Assembly: GCA_030068075.1 (NCBI GenBank)
Contig: CM057826.1
Location: 72,265,312-72,329,311, forward strand
Direction of reading: 5' to 3'
Origin: Paguma larvata
Lineage: Eukaryota > Chordata > Mammalia > Carnivora > Viverridae
DNA length: 64,000 bases
Part shown: positions 23,330 to 35,849 of the stretch, piece by piece
Layout of the letters: every line of letters begins with the position of its first letter
How positions within the stretch are numbered: the first letter of the stretch is position 1
Translations under genes and position numbers: made by a program
The notes under the pieces: generated by a model
Told to the model about the DNA's origin: nothing
The model's database searches: none
What the model saw: only the letters and a program-made list of their open reading frames with translations

Positions 23330-23480
23330 TTATTCTACTGACTGTTGAAAGAAAGGTGTTGAAGTCTCCAACTACTGTCCCCAATTTGTCTATTTCTCCG
23401 GCAACATTTCTTTTTTTTTATCTGCTACTTCACATTCTGCCTAAATCTATGAGCCAACAAATTATCTTATTGTTATACCA
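23330..23480 (-). mobile_element. Short ancient L1 ORF2 fragment, minus strand
   Basis: Contains 'gaaaggtgttgaagtctcc', 'caactactgt' and 'aatttgtctatttctcc', the familiar complement of the L1 endonuclease-domain region. Very decayed. Confidence 0.45.
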
Positions 23481-23794
23481 CTTTCAGTTGCATTTCTATC
23501 ACTTACAATAATTTGACTGAGTCCTAGATTTTAGAGAAGGTCCAACCAGTCATTCCTCGATAGCATTATTTCTCAAACTAGGGTCTTACAGATGTATTTT
23601 CAGAATGTCCAGAAACTATATACAAAGTTTAAAATGTTCCTTTACATTTTAATTCTATCTTAAAATAATTGATGCAAAAATAGTCTGGTTTATCTGGACG
23701 ACCCCCTAACTAATTAAAGACTGCCGTACAATTTCTTTGCTTTCGTTTGTCGCAAGTCATGTTTGAGAGCTAAAGAAAAAGAATTGATGGTCGT

Positions 23795-24010
23795 AATTGA
23801 AGAGCATGCTCTGGAGCCCAACTGCCTGGGTTTGAATCCCGGCAATATCTCTTAAACTTTATTCTAACTTCTGGTCTCTAGTGTACTTGTCTGCAAAATA
23901 GAGAAAACGTTACTACCAACCTCATTAGGTTAGTGCGAATATTAAAGGAGTTGGTATGTGTAGAGATCTTAGAATATCATCTGTCCTATATATAGCAAAT
24001 GCTCAGTAAT
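23795..24010 (+). repeat. MIR SINE, plus strand
   Basis: Full MIR order: 'gaagagcatgctctggagcc', 'actgcctgggtttgaatccc', 'gtacttgtctgcaaaatag', 'taccaacctcattaggtt', and tail 'tagcaaatgctcagtaatg'. Confidence 0.8.
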
Positions 24011-24109
24011 GCCCTATTATTTTTATGTCATAAATAATGTTTTTGAGCCAAGTGAAGAGCATGTAACGTCAGATATGCTAAAGGTTTTACTGTAATTTGA
24101 ACAGAGGAA

Positions 24110-24545
24110 AATGGTAGAAGAAATGACTTCTCTTACAGGTGTACAATAGGATGTGTGACTAAGAATGCTCAAAGCAGCATTGTTCTTGATAGCGAAGAAC
24201 ATGATAGTGCCATTGTTCTTGACAGGAAAGAACATAATACCCACAAATATAAAGGGGGCTGGATGAACCGCTACATAGTCACACAATAGCATGTGATCTA
24301 GTAGTTACAATGAATAAAGTGCAGCACCACAATATGCAGCAGTACAATATGGATGGATATTAGCAATGTAATATCAAAGGAAAAAATAAGTTTCCAAATA
24401 TTATATATATCATATTTCTCCTATGAAATTAAAAACAATAAAAAATAAAATATGTACTTTTTAGAAAAATCTAAACCTTTGTAGGCATTTGTAAAACTAT
24501 GTATATGACATCAAATCTTCTTTTAAAAATGAAAATGATCATAAG
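24110..24545 (+). mobile_element. Ancient L1 3' end, plus strand
   Basis: Follows the end of L1 ORF2 and its 3' UTR: 'agaatgctcaaagcagcat', 'tgttcttgatagcgaagaac', 'caatatggatggatattagc'. An internal ~35-bp tandem slip near 24170-24235 repeats the 'attgttcttgayag' block. Non-coding. Confidence 0.6.
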
Positions 24546-24689
24546 TACAGAATTTAGGATGATGCTTTACCACAGGTAGAGGAGCCTAGGGAATAGAGTA
24601 GGAGGTCATATTGTCAGAGTAAGCTATTGTCAGTATCCTAAGTTTTTGTTTTTGGGTTTTTATTTACTGTTTCATACATATTATTTTAT

Positions 24690-24960
24690 TTAATCTTCAC
24701 AACAACTCTGTCGGATCAGTACTATTTTTATCTTCATTTTTTAAGGCGAGAACTAATCTGTTGGAGGACGGAGCAAAAGGTTAAAGAAAAAAGATCTGAC
24801 TAGAATCTGCTCTCTTTTCCTCTGAAAGCGAGCAGGAAATTTGGAAGTACTATAATCAGCCCTCCTCTTTCTACTGGTGAGGAACTGAGGGTCAAAGAGG
24901 GCCAGTTACGTGCCCGAGGTAATAAAGCTAGTTTTATGGAGGAGTAGGAGTAAAACGTCT
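24690..24960 (-). repeat. Two decayed MIR fragments, minus strand
   Basis: 'aatcttcacaacaactctg' (near 24690) and 'actggtgaggaactgagggtc ... aataaagctag' (near 24870-24930) are reverse MIR cores. Boundaries are uncertain. Confidence 0.5.
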
Positions 24961-25164
24961 ATCCTAATGTGTGGCCACTATCGCCATCCTTCTCAGGATC
25001 CTAAGTTTTATTTTGAGTGATAGGTTTGCTGTCGTTTGTAACACTACAAAAATTAACCAGCTAACTAAATAAAAGAGGACTATGAATGGATTAATGATGA
25101 GAATGTGCACTGAGCTAAAGATGATGATTTATCCAATTTTGTGCACCTGGGTTCCAACAAGAGA

Positions 25165-25199
<35 letters not shown>

Positions 25200-27150
25200 C
25201 TGTGCTACACGTGGGACATGATAGTACACACATGCTGACAAGTCTCACTGCTAGAGCAGTGAGTATTATATTCATGTTAGAAAGGGTGATTTTTTTTTCA
25301 GCAAATATCACCTGTCACAGTAAGTCAGTGTTAAGAATTAGAATTTTGTTTTTTGTTTATATATTTACTTTATAATTTTAATTTTCAATTCAGTAGTCGT
25401 CCAAGTGCTAATGCAATGAATTTCCACCTAGATTTTAGTTTATATTTACATTATATTAGAGATAATTTCAGTAATCATTGAACAGTCCCTGAAATTATTT
25501 TTACTTCAGAAGGATTCTGTTCTTTATTCACCATTAAGAGGCATTGCAGTGTATTCTCAATGGTTCCTTTCTCAGAGTCCTTTATTCCAGAGGGATAATT
25601 TCACAATGAAATCGAGGGATGCTGAGATGTTTTCACAGTTATACCACAAAAAGTGTAAGAGAAGCCACAGTCTGTAAGGTTAAATTACAAGACACTCACC
25701 TTTGTCGTGCACACTCAGAAGCAGGTAGTGTTTTCCAGAATCTATATGACATGTGCTATCACAAGCGATTAACTGTAGAAGCAGATAAGAGAAGCAAGAA
25801 TTTACACTTAATTTTGGCTATTAAATCAGATATTAAACAGATTTGCCAAAATACAAACAATGGCATTCTTCTCACTGAATTTCTTTCACTGTGGAAAATG
25901 TAGGGGATTTTTTTTCCATAAATATAGTATTAATGTTACCATGTAGTGGGTTTACAGCCATTCTTTTTAAATGAATTAATAAATATTTGAAAAATTTCTG
26001 TTTTACTTTCTACTACAAAAAGTATCAGTAGCTATTATTCACATAAACAAAAGCTCTTTGGGATCTCAATAGTTTTTAAGAGTATGGCGGGGGGGGGGGC
26101 GGTACAGAGACCAAAACCTATATCCTCTCATTTTTATATTCTCACTAGGACTACACTGAAATTCATACGACATGAAATACCGTCATCTCCCACACTATAG
26201 TGAGCAGCTGGGAATTTATACGTAACTGACAAGAAACGGGAAGCACCGAAGGTTGTCAAGGTGACAGGCTCATGAGAGGCAGGAGGCAGACTCTTGGTTG
26301 AGAGGAAGTAGGTGAGCAGGTGTACACTATTGGATAGGTAGATGATTAAAAACCTGTGGAATTTCTGGAAGAACAAGCTCAGATTTTTTACATGAATGGC
26401 ATAAAAGAATGCCAAAGACAGAAGGAGAGGGGGAAACAAGAGTGTGTGGTCATGGGTATCTGCTTTTTGATTGTCTAGTCACCACGCTTTAATGGCCTGC
26501 TGAGTGATGTCTAGACGGTGAAAGGGCTCTGGTCGCTTTTGCCTGGAGGCCCAGGACATTGAAAGTAGGATGGCATTTTTGTTTAAAATATGTCCGAATA
26601 TACACACAAACACACACTAAATGAAGGATGCTCTCAGATATCTGTCACACACATACAAATCACTTCCCATAAGCTCCTGGGGGGAAAAAAAAACTGCATT
26701 TACTAGATAATCTCTATTTCAATATTTGATGAAAAATGCAATATCTGGTTCTTTTTTTGGCATTCATGTCACTGCAGTGAGATGAACCATATTTTAGGCA
26801 TTAATAAATGTGTCTCAGCCTTTGCTTAAATCCCATGGGGATATGAATCTGAGTAATAAACTCTACAAAAACACATTTTTAAAGGAAATCATACCAAGTG
26901 AAAAGGGTTGAATAATGAAGTCTGTGAAATATATTTTTATATATATATAAATGTACATAAATATATACAATCTAATATTAGCTTAAAGCTTTTTATTTCA
27001 TGAAACTAGTTGGCAACATCATCATTCCATGCCCTGCCCTGCTTTTTGGTCCTTCAACTTTGTTTCCTCAGACAAAAATAGACATTGTTCATTTTATGAA
27101 AACTTAGAATATGTTTACACCGAGGCACTGTTCTTCATGTAACTGACATA
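24961..27150. other. No recognised gene
   Basis: AT-rich sequence with a (GA)n run at about 25161-25197 and a G-run at about 26088-26099. Open frames around 25082-25375 and 26134-26439 have no splice or domain support. Confidence 0.4.
25161..25197. repeat. (GA)n microsatellite
   Basis: GA dinucleotide run of about 37 nt with minor interruption. Probably polymorphic. Confidence 0.9.
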
Positions 27151-27170
27151 TTCTAACTCAGAAAAAATTT

Positions 27171-27380
27171 TCAGTTATTTATTAATTAATTAATTTATTT
27201 TTGAGAGAGAGAGAGAGACAGAGACAGAGAGCACTGAGGAGGGATAGACAGAGAGGGAGAAAGAAAATCTCAAGCAGCATCCATACTGTTAGTGCAGAGC
27301 CTGATGTGGGCCAGGACCTTGAGATAATGACCTGAATCAAAGTTGGACACTCGACCGACTGAGCCATCCAGGCACTCCCC
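27171..27380 (-). mobile_element. CAN-SINE, minus strand (first of a tandem pair)
   Basis: T-rich tail with TTAATTAA interruptions, GA tract, body and head complement 'gactgagccatccaggcactcc'. The target 'ctaactcaga' precedes it at 27154-27163 and a copy 'caattcagaaa' follows at 27380-27390. More diverged than most SINEs in the window. Confidence 0.85.
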
Positions 27381-27390
27381 AATTCAGAAA

Positions 27391-27578
27391 TTGTATTTAT
27401 TTATTTTTGTTTACTTGTTTATTTTGAGAGAAAAGAGAGAGAGGCAGAGGGAGAAGGAGAGAGAGAATCCCAAGTAGACTCCACACTGTCAACACAGAGT
27501 CCAATGCAGGGCTCAAACTCACAAACTGTGAGACTAAACGAAGAGATGGTTGCTTAACTGACTGAACCAGGCGCCCCT
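27391..27578 (-). mobile_element. CAN-SINE, minus strand (second of a tandem pair)
   Basis: 'ttgtttattttgagagaaaag', GA tract, body, and head complement 'ctgactgaaccaggcgcccc'. It is followed by another copy of the same target (taactcagcaatttt, from 27578). A small deletion has removed part of the body between 'gtgagactaaac' and 'gcttaactgactg'. Confidence 0.85.
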
Positions 27579-27594
27579 AACTCAGCAATTTTAA

Positions 27595-28809
27595 AAAGAA
27601 ACTCTGTTCTCTTAAGTACTTCATCAGTAAACTCTGGCTACTTTTATCATGTTTTCTGTTAAGTGTTTCACAAAGATCCTTTTTCTAAGCATATGAACAG
27701 CATCCACATAACTGAAAACTGGCAGGATATCTGAGGTCATGGCATGTGCAAAGCTTGATACTTTTCCCTGTCCTTAACTCAGTCTGTCATTCTATTTAAT
27801 TTGGTATTTTAGAAAAAATGTGCCAATGTCTCTGTTTTTTTTTCTTTTTCTTTTCTGAGGTCTTTTCTTACAGAAATTCTTATTTCAACAGAAAATAACT
27901 GCTGGCAACAAGAAAGCATGAAAATCTTCAAAGATCTCTTTTAAGGATTAAAATTATCCCATAAATTCCTGCAGGCTTAAGAACGCTTCATGATATTTTT
28001 TTCTGGAAATCCCTTACCCTTGCCCTCCATTCTTGCCTCGACCACCTCCCAGTCGTAATAGTTCGTCCCATATTTCATTGCTTCTGGCAGAAAGAAAATC
28101 CTGCTGAGTTCCTGGCTCTCTATCCATCAGGGCACAGTTCTCTTAAATTGATGTGCTGAGCTACTAATATTAAGGGAAGGAACAAATTGATTTTAAAAAG
28201 TCAATAAAATTCAAACCATAAGAATTCAACAGCAGTATTTAGGATTTCTGTATTGTATTGTATTTTTGCATCTACACAGGTAAGGTACAGCAGAAGAAGT
28301 CAACTGGTGTTGGATTGAGCTAAAGAAGATACAATACTTCTCATCTCTAATATCAATCATAAATCAGAACAAGCTTTTTTCTGTGTGCAGCACCTAATAT
28401 GGTAATTTTCACAATTCCAGTTTTGCTTTAAAATACACTCAAAGGAAAACAAAAACAATTATATGAAAACAATTGGGAAATGAGATATTTTAAAAATATT
28501 TGACATTAAATTATAATAACCCATCCAACAAAATGCTTTCCTTTCTGCCTCTTGTTTATATATATTTTATATTATAGTCTCATAAGCTCAAATTAGGTGG
28601 ATGCCTTTGATAGCTACTGTCTCGTTATTATACATTTCCCTAATTATTTGAGAAAGGAAAGACACTTTCACTTAGACAAAAAATTCAGTTGGTCCTGGAA
28701 GTCTATGTTCAAAGAAACTGAGAATTTCATCAGCAATTTGTTCCTGCCTCGGTGCAACCCGTTTTACATATTACCCATAAAAAAATCTGGATCATCTTTT
28801 ATTTTTATT
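27595..28809. other. No recognised gene
   Basis: AT-rich sequence without a clear repeat. An open frame from 28597 runs into the L1 and is not supported. Confidence 0.4.
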
Positions 28810-28974
28810 AAGGAAATTCATTTGTTTTCTGTGGTGTTCATTGTGATCTCTCCTCTTTTATTCATGGTTTTATCTATTTGGGTCCTTTCTCTTTCTTTTT
28901 AAGAAGTCTGGCCAGGGCTTTATTAGTTTTGCTTATTCTTTCAAAAAACCAGTTCTTAGTTTCATTGATCTGTT

Positions 28975-29211
28975 CTACTCTTTCTTTTTGGATTCTATAT
29001 CATTTATTTCTGCTCTAATCTTTATTATTTCCCTTCTTCTGCTGGCTTTGGGCTTTTCTAGCTCCTTTAGGTATAAGGTTAGGTTGTGTATTTGGGACCT
29101 TTCTTGCTTCTTGAGATTGGCCTGAATTGCAATGTATTTTCCTCTTAGGACTGCCTTTGCTGCATCCCAAAGGGTTTGGACTGTAGTGTTTTCATTTTCA
29201 TTTGCTTCCAT
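28975..29211 (-). pseudogene. L1 ORF2 fragment (endonuclease-to-RT linker region)
   Basis: Longest surviving open piece of ORF2 in this L1, 78 codons, containing [20 protein letters not shown] and [16 protein letters not shown], typical L1 ORF2p segments. It is bounded by stops and frameshifts and is not a gene. Confidence 0.85.
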
Positions 29212-29604
29212 GTATTTTTTTTAAATTTCTTCTGTAAGTTCCTGGTTGACACATTCATTCTTTAGTAGAATGTTTTTTAACCTCCATGCATTTGAGGCTT
29301 TTCCAAATTTTTTCTTGTGGTTGACTCCAAGTTTCATAGAGTTGCGATCCTAAAATATGCATGATATGATCTCAATCTTTTTGTACTTGTTGAGGGTAGA
29401 TTTGTGACCCAGTATGTGATCTATTCTGGAGAATATTCCATGTGCACTTGAAAAGAATAATTTTTTTGCTGCTTTAGAATGAAATGTTCAGAATATATCT
29501 GTTAAGTCCATTTGGCCCGACGTGTCATTCAGAGCCATGTCTTCTTTGTTGATTTTCTGCTTACATGATCTGTTCGTTGTAAATGGAGTATTAAAGTCTC
29601 CTAC

Positions 29605-29821
29605 TGGGGCGCCTGGGTGGCTCAGTCGGTTAAGCGGCCGACTTCGGCTCAAGTCATGATCTCGCTGTTGTGAGTTCGAGCCCCGCATCGGGCTCTGTGC
29701 TGAAAGCTCAGAACCTGGAGCCTGTGTTCTGATTCTGTGTCTCCCTTTCTCTCTGCCCTTCTCCTGATCACGCTCTGTCTCTATGTCTCAAAAATAAATA
29801 CACATTAAAAAAAATAAATAA
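29605..29821 (+). mobile_element. CAN-SINE, cat type, plus strand, inside the L1
   Basis: Head (ggggcgcctgggtggctcag), body, (TC) tract, AATAAA-containing A-rich tail. Flanked by a perfect 12-bp repeat aaagtctcctac at 29593-29604 and 29822-29833. It therefore inserted after the L1. Confidence 0.97.
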
Positions 29822-32439
29822 AAAGTCTCCTACAATTATGATATTATTATCAATAAGTTTGCTTATGTTCGTGATTAATTGATTTATATATTTGGGTACT
29901 TCAAGTTGGCAGCATGAATATTTATAATTGTTGGCTTTTCTTGATGTATAGACCCTTTAATTATGACATAATGTCATTCTTCATCTCTCGCTACAGTCTT
30001 TGTTTGAAAATCTAGTTTGTCTGATATAAGTATGGCTACTCCGGCTTTCTTCTGACCTCAATTAGCATAAAAGATGGTTCCCCATCCCTTCACTTTCAAC
30101 CTGCAGGAGTCCTCAAGTCTAAAATGAGTCTCTTGTAGGGAGCATATAGATGGATCTTGTTTTTTTATCCATTCTGATACCCAATGTCTTTTGATTGGGG
30201 CATTTAATCCATTTAAATTCAGAGCGATTACTGAAAGTATGAATTTAGTGCCATTGTGTTATCCATACATTTCATGTTTGTAGTCATGTTCACTGGTCTT
30301 TTGTAGTCTTTGTTGCTTTTTGTTCACAGAGTCCCTCTTAGAATTTCTTGCAGGGCTGGCTTCTTTGTCACGAACTCTTTTAGTTTTTGTTTGTCTGGGA
30401 AAATCTTTATCTCTCCATCTATTCTGAATGACAGCCTCGCTGGATAAAGGATTCTTGGCTGCATATTTTTCCTATTCAGTGCATTGAATATTTCCTGCTA
30501 CTCCTGTCTGGCCTGCCAAGTTTTAGTGGACAGGTCTGCTACTATCCTTGTTTGTCTACCCTGTTAGATTAAGGACCTTTTGTCCTTAGCTGCTTTCAGA
30601 ATTCTCTCTTTATCTTTGTATTTTGCAAGTTTCACTATGATATGTTGTGTTGTTGACCTGCTTTTGTTGATTTAGAAGGGAGTTCTCTAGGCCTCTTGGA
30701 CTTGGATGCCTATTTCTTTTTGCAGATTAGGGAAGTTCTCCATTGTAATTTGTTCAAATAAACCTTTTGCCCCTTTTTTTCACTCTTCTTCTGGGACTCC
30801 TTTAATAAGGATATTGTTTTGTTTCATTCGCTTGTGATCTAGTAATTTCGTTTCCCTCTTTTTTTCAGCTTCATCATTTTCCATAATTTTATTTTCTTTC
30901 ACACTTATTCTCTCCTCTGCTTCTTCCATCTTCGCTGTCACTCTATTGGCCATGTTGGCTCAGTCTGTTTTGCTCCAGTAAATAAGCAGTTGCCAGGCAC
31001 GGAGGGGTTAGGTTTGGTTATACGCTTGTCCTGCCTCCACTGGGAGCTGTTGTACTGCTCTATAAAGTCCCACCATGTTGGTGTTGGGGAGAAAAATGGT
31101 GTCACACCACTTTCTCCACCCTGGACTGGGAATCTCAACCCATGCTGTTCAGGCAGCCCTCACAGCATACTGAGGGCAGTCAGCTTGCCCTGCTCTGTAG
31201 TTTCCCTGCTCCTTCTTCTTGGCATTCAGCTGGGATTCAAAACCCCATGTCTTAAAGGACCCAGCACTGTGTGGATCCTCTCCCCTGCTCCCGAGTAGAG
31301 CCTGTCATCCTGCTGATGAAAGGCCTGTGGCTGGAACCTGCAGGGTCTTTTGTCCTTGGGGAGGCAATAAGCCCTCTTTCCAAAGTACTCTAGGAAGGGA
31401 CGGGTTTTCTCCCAGTGTGCCTTGGAGATCACTACACCATGCTATCCACTCCTGGGCCAGCTCCCTCATCCCCAGGAGCACACGCTGTGGTTCTGCTTCG
31501 GAGAAAGTCATGCACTTCCAAAAACCTCAGAGTTTCAGTTCCAAAGACTGTTTGCAAAAGTCCATGGTCCAGAGTGGTTTTTTCCTCTTGTGCTAACTCT
31601 ATGCCATACTTTCAAAACCCCTCTCTCTTTCGTCTCTCCACAAAAAGGATTCCCTTTCCTCCATAGCTCCACTGTTTTATCTCACCCAACACATATATAC
31701 ACGCCTCCTTCCTGCCAAGTTGTCTTCCTCCAGCTTAGGAGATCCTTCTGCTGCTCCGCTGATCTATTTCGTGGGTGTTCCAAGTGATCTGACCTCACTA
31801 CAGCTGTGTTTGAGGGACGAGGAAAATCCAAGTCCCCCTACTTCTCTGCCATCTTAACTGCCCTTCCCAAGAAAATTCATTTATTTTGTATTAGCCAACA
31901 TTCATCAAGAATGCCATATAAGAAATGATCCATCTAGAAGATATAGCTCTTAGTTAACTTAAGACCCTGAAAAGCAAGGTATTATTGGAATACTACTGTT
32001 TGCTGATAGGGTTAAATAAAATAGTGACATGTTATGGTAACATAGTCTGTTCAATCAGACGTGGTAATATAATTTAGTTGTGCAAGAATATGTGTGTAAA
32101 GAAAATGTAAGTGGCTTTACATGGTCTCTTGGTTTTTATTTATTAGGTTTCCATTTAAAAAGTTAAATTAAGAGTCAATAACCCTCATGATGATATTCTA
32201 AATGAACCCATACCATACCTTTTCCTGTAAATTGTACGAGTTGAGGCCTCTGATTTGCAGTGGGATTTTTGTTGCACTTTATTATTTTAAAGTCTAATCC
32301 TTTCCTTCTCATGCAGTATATTTGAGAGCTAAAACTTACCTTGCTTTAAATGGAAGAGCCAATTCAATCTCAGAGTCAACCAGCAGTTATGTGGTATTTA
32401 TAAGTAAAAGGGATTGTTGTGGGGGTCGTGTAAGACACA

Positions 32440-32650
32440 AGGGCGAGACCACTGGAGTTACATGTTTACCCATAAAGCCTGGTTCAATCCTTACTATTGT
32501 AGGAATTGGGGCAAGTTATCGAGCCTCTTTTCCCCTATTCCTCGTTTATAAAGTGGAGCTAATAATCGAACCTATTTCTTAAGGTTGTGGTAAAGATTAA
32601 ATGGGATAACACTTTGAAAGTGCTTAGCAGACCATTTGATACATAGGTGA
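32440..32650 (+). repeat. MIR SINE, plus strand
   Basis: 'gagttacatgtttacccat', 'aaagcctggttcaatcc', 'gggcaagttatcgagcctc', 'ttataaagtggagctaataa', 'gtggtaaagattaaatggg', 'aaagtgcttagcagacc'. Diverged but complete in order. Confidence 0.75.
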
Positions 32651-32656
32651 CCAGAA

Positions 32657-33023
32657 TGCCATAGACTGACTGTGTCCTCCAAAAATTCGTATGTTGAAAC
32701 CTAATCCCCCGTGTGATAGTATTTGGAGATGGGGCCTTTGGAAGGTGATTAGATCATCGGGTGCTAATGAGATTATTAAAAAACCTTATTGAAACCCTTA
32801 TTAAAAAAACCTCAGAGAGCTGCCTTTCTCCTTCCTGTAGGTGAGGATATAGTGAAAAAACAGCCATCTATAAATCAAGAAGCAAGTCCTCCCAGATGCA
32901 GAATCTGCTGGCCCCTCAATCTTAGGCTTTCCCACCTCCAGATCTGTAGAAATAAATTTCTGTTGTTTATAAGCTACCCAGTCTATGGTATTTTTGTTAA
33001 AGCAGGCTAAAAGGACTAACACA
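32657..33023 (+). mobile_element. MaLR LTR (MLT1-type), plus strand
   Basis: Recognisable order: 'ctgactgtgtcctccaaaaa', 'ttcgtatgttgaaacctaat', 'tatttggagatggggccttt', 'gaaggtgattagatcat', 'gcagaatctgctggcc', 'aataaatttctgttgtttat', 'aagctacccagtctatgg', ending 'aaaggactaacaca'. Solo LTR of an ancient non-infectious retroelement, no coding content. Confidence 0.85.
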
Positions 33024-35849
33024 AGTAAGTATAAACTATAATAATAACTTATATGTAATTTTTGATATTATTATGAATAAGGTAGATTTCTTACTACCCG
33101 AGAGTTCAATCCAGTGAAAGGGGCTGTGAAATACACAACTAACAAATATCCTATGAGTCAAGAATCATCTACGTTAGAGAAAAAACAAATAAGTGTAATT
33201 AGAGACCTTCCCAATCCTGGGAAGATCATGTGGAGGAAACGAAAGTTAGAAATGTGTTAAGGAATGGGTAGATAACGCATGCAAGGGGAAGCAGAGAAAA
33301 CGTATTCCAGGAACAAAGACTATAAATCAGGATAAGGAAAGTATTTATAGAACTTGGGGAGAATATTCATGTAGCTAGAACACATAGTGATTTTCATGGT
33401 AGAGTAGATATTCCTAGCATCCATCCTGAGAAGAAAAGAAAGGAATACTCTGAAGGTGGTCTCTGGGAAGTCAAGAAAGGAAATACTTACCTCTCTTTGT
33501 AGCCTGCTGTCTTGGCCTTTTCCTGAGTAGGACGTCTACCCAGATGGGTGCTCGCGCATGCTGTTGGATTCTGTGTAGGTAGTCTAGGAAGTCAAGATGA
33601 TGGGACCCAAGTCTAGTGGGCCATAAACTGAAGATGAGTCGATTGTATTGCAAATCAGAGCCTCCAGTTCTGCATACCTCTTTGGAATTTTTTCTCTTTC
33701 ATTATCCTCTAGCCCTCTGTAAAGTCATGTTTAAATATTTCAGCCTTGTGCTATGGGGTGGAAATGGGGGCATCTACTTTCTCATACAGGGCAAACATTA
33801 TAGGGGAAGCAGTGTTTTTTCCTGTGTAGTGGAAAATTGAGAAGATTTAGTCTTGGAAGGAAATAGCATTCCTGCCTTCAGATCACAGAGGAATCAGAAA
33901 GAATAAGTTTCCAAAAAAATTTCAAATGATGGATATATACCAGAATGGGAATTTCCTTCAGAAAGCTTTCGTCGTCTATGTGATTTAGGTAGATGGCAAA
34001 ATTATTTACTGAGAGTAAGGATGACAGGTGTGGATTAGGAGCCTTGAGATGCATTTTCAAACAGTTGCTGTGGCAAGTGCAATAGGGAATCAATTAGAGT
34101 TAAATAAAAGAATTGCTGAGTAGCACTTGGGGGCCCAGCTGAGGAATCTAATCCAATGCAATTAAAAAGAAAGAGAGAAAAAAAAGAGAGAGAGGACTCT
34201 ATTCTTTACATTACTAATAAAGAAGGTGAAGACATAAGGGAGATTTTTTTGGAGGAGCTCAGTTTAAATCCTAAAAGGAGGAAAATGTTATCAACAGTAA
34301 TCAAGGATGATGTAGAAGAGGTATAATAACAGTATGGTTTCCACTTGAGATCAAGCAGAGCACTTTACGTGTTGGCAGTACATCTAAGTGAATTTTTAAA
34401 ATAGGATAATCTAAAATAAACTGGCAAAGTCCATTGAACAAACAATTAAGTTACTTAATGGTCTGTGCCTTTGTTTAATTGGCTAATTTCTGAAGATACT
34501 CTACTGTAGGTTATAGGCAATTTTAAGAGGATAATAGATATAATGAAACAAGTAGAAGGAATATGAAAAAAATTAAATACAATTAACCAGTTGAGATATA
34601 AGTGTGATAATGAAAATCAGTCACGGAATTTAAAGGTGGAATAAAAGTTTTATACCTTATTGTTCCTATTAGTTGTTTTCTTTTCCTAAAATTTCAGAAG
34701 CAGTGCTATAGACTTTGAACGTAACTGAATCCAAAGATACGGAAATAATCAGAAAACAATAGCCTACTTTACGGTTCCTACATGATTTCACTTATTCACC
34801 AGGTAGCAGGAGCTATTCACCACGCATAGGTTGTAGTGCTAACCTCATGAACTGGTTTTGGAAGCAAGCCAGGCTTCATCTTTTGGAGATTCACAGATAC
34901 TATGTGGCACATCACAGGACTTGGAACTCTGCCATTGTTTATTCATTCATTGTAGGTACCAAAGACACTAAGATTTTTAGTAGAAGCGGCTAAAATGAAA
35001 CCACCTTGGTAAAGAACAACCTGGGTGTTCATTTTCTAGCTCTGATACAGAGCAAATCCCTTTGTAGAGAGAGAGAGAGGGAGAGGTCAAGAGAATGGGC
35101 ATTAGTAGAATGGGTGGAAGAGAATTAAAGGCTAATTTCTACTTCACATTGTTTCGCAGGACTGGGAAATATTAAGGTTGTTTTATAATTCTTTTGCCGA
35201 CATGAGAATGGCAGCAAGCGTATCCTTCAGTACATATTGTTAAATTTTGCGTGTGATTTCTTTTACTATCTTAAAAGTCATTATCTAATAAAAATTTATT
35301 CTTAAGAAAAAGAACCATTTTTTTGTTCCAGTTTTTGACTTTATATATGTAAAAAGCCTCATAAATGAAAATTAGGACTACTATAAAAGTTGCAATTTGA
35401 CCCAATTACATAGTACTAGCCACGCAGGGGCTCATCCTTTGGAGGGTTACTTGGCTGAAAGCTGATTTTTTTTTTCTTTTAAGGAATGTCATCATCTCTA
35501 TTTTATTACTGTCAAATATGCAGCATTTCCCCTTCCCAATATTTTGTCACAAAATGTTAAAAATGTATGGGAATGTTGAAAGAAAAAGTATGCAGCCAAT
35601 ACCCATATACTTACTTCCTCAATTAGAAATATTAGAATAATTAGAATGTTGCTATTTTTGCTTTATTATACACCTACTAATCTACCCGTCCTTCTATCCA
35701 TCTATTGTTTCATCTTTTTTTTTTTTTGAGCACTGCATCTTTTTATAAAACAAGAATGGAATTTCTAGTATGTGTATGTATCTTGAGATCAACTAGAAGG
35801 AGTGTAGAAAATATTCTGTATTTTTCAGAGGATGTTTCTTAGAGAGGAT
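33024..35849. other. No recognised gene
   Basis: AT-rich sequence with short purine-rich runs near 34170-34195 and 35065-35085. No clear repeat family or exon. Confidence 0.4.

Larger units (their letters stand above)
28810..31887 (-). mobile_element. L1 retrotransposon, 5'-complete but 3'-truncated, with target-site duplications
   Basis: Minus-strand carnivore L1. The 5' end is intact: reading leftward from 31868 the element starts 'gggaagggcagttaagatgg'. The order is 5' UTR (about 30935-31868), ORF1 region (about 30290-30930), ORF2 start near 30230, and ORF2 endonuclease region down to 28829, where it stops roughly 300 codons into ORF2. A 19-bp direct repeat with two mismatches flanks it (28810-28828, aaggaaattcatttgtttt; 31869-31887). 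An AATAAA on the element strand lies at 28862-28857, about 28 nt before the end. All reading frames are broken. A SINE is inserted at 29605-29821. Confidence 0.9.

Noticed and set aside
31219..31787. Overlapping frames of up to 125 codons
   Set aside because: They lie in the GC-richer 5' UTR of the L1 and show no protein similarity I recognise.
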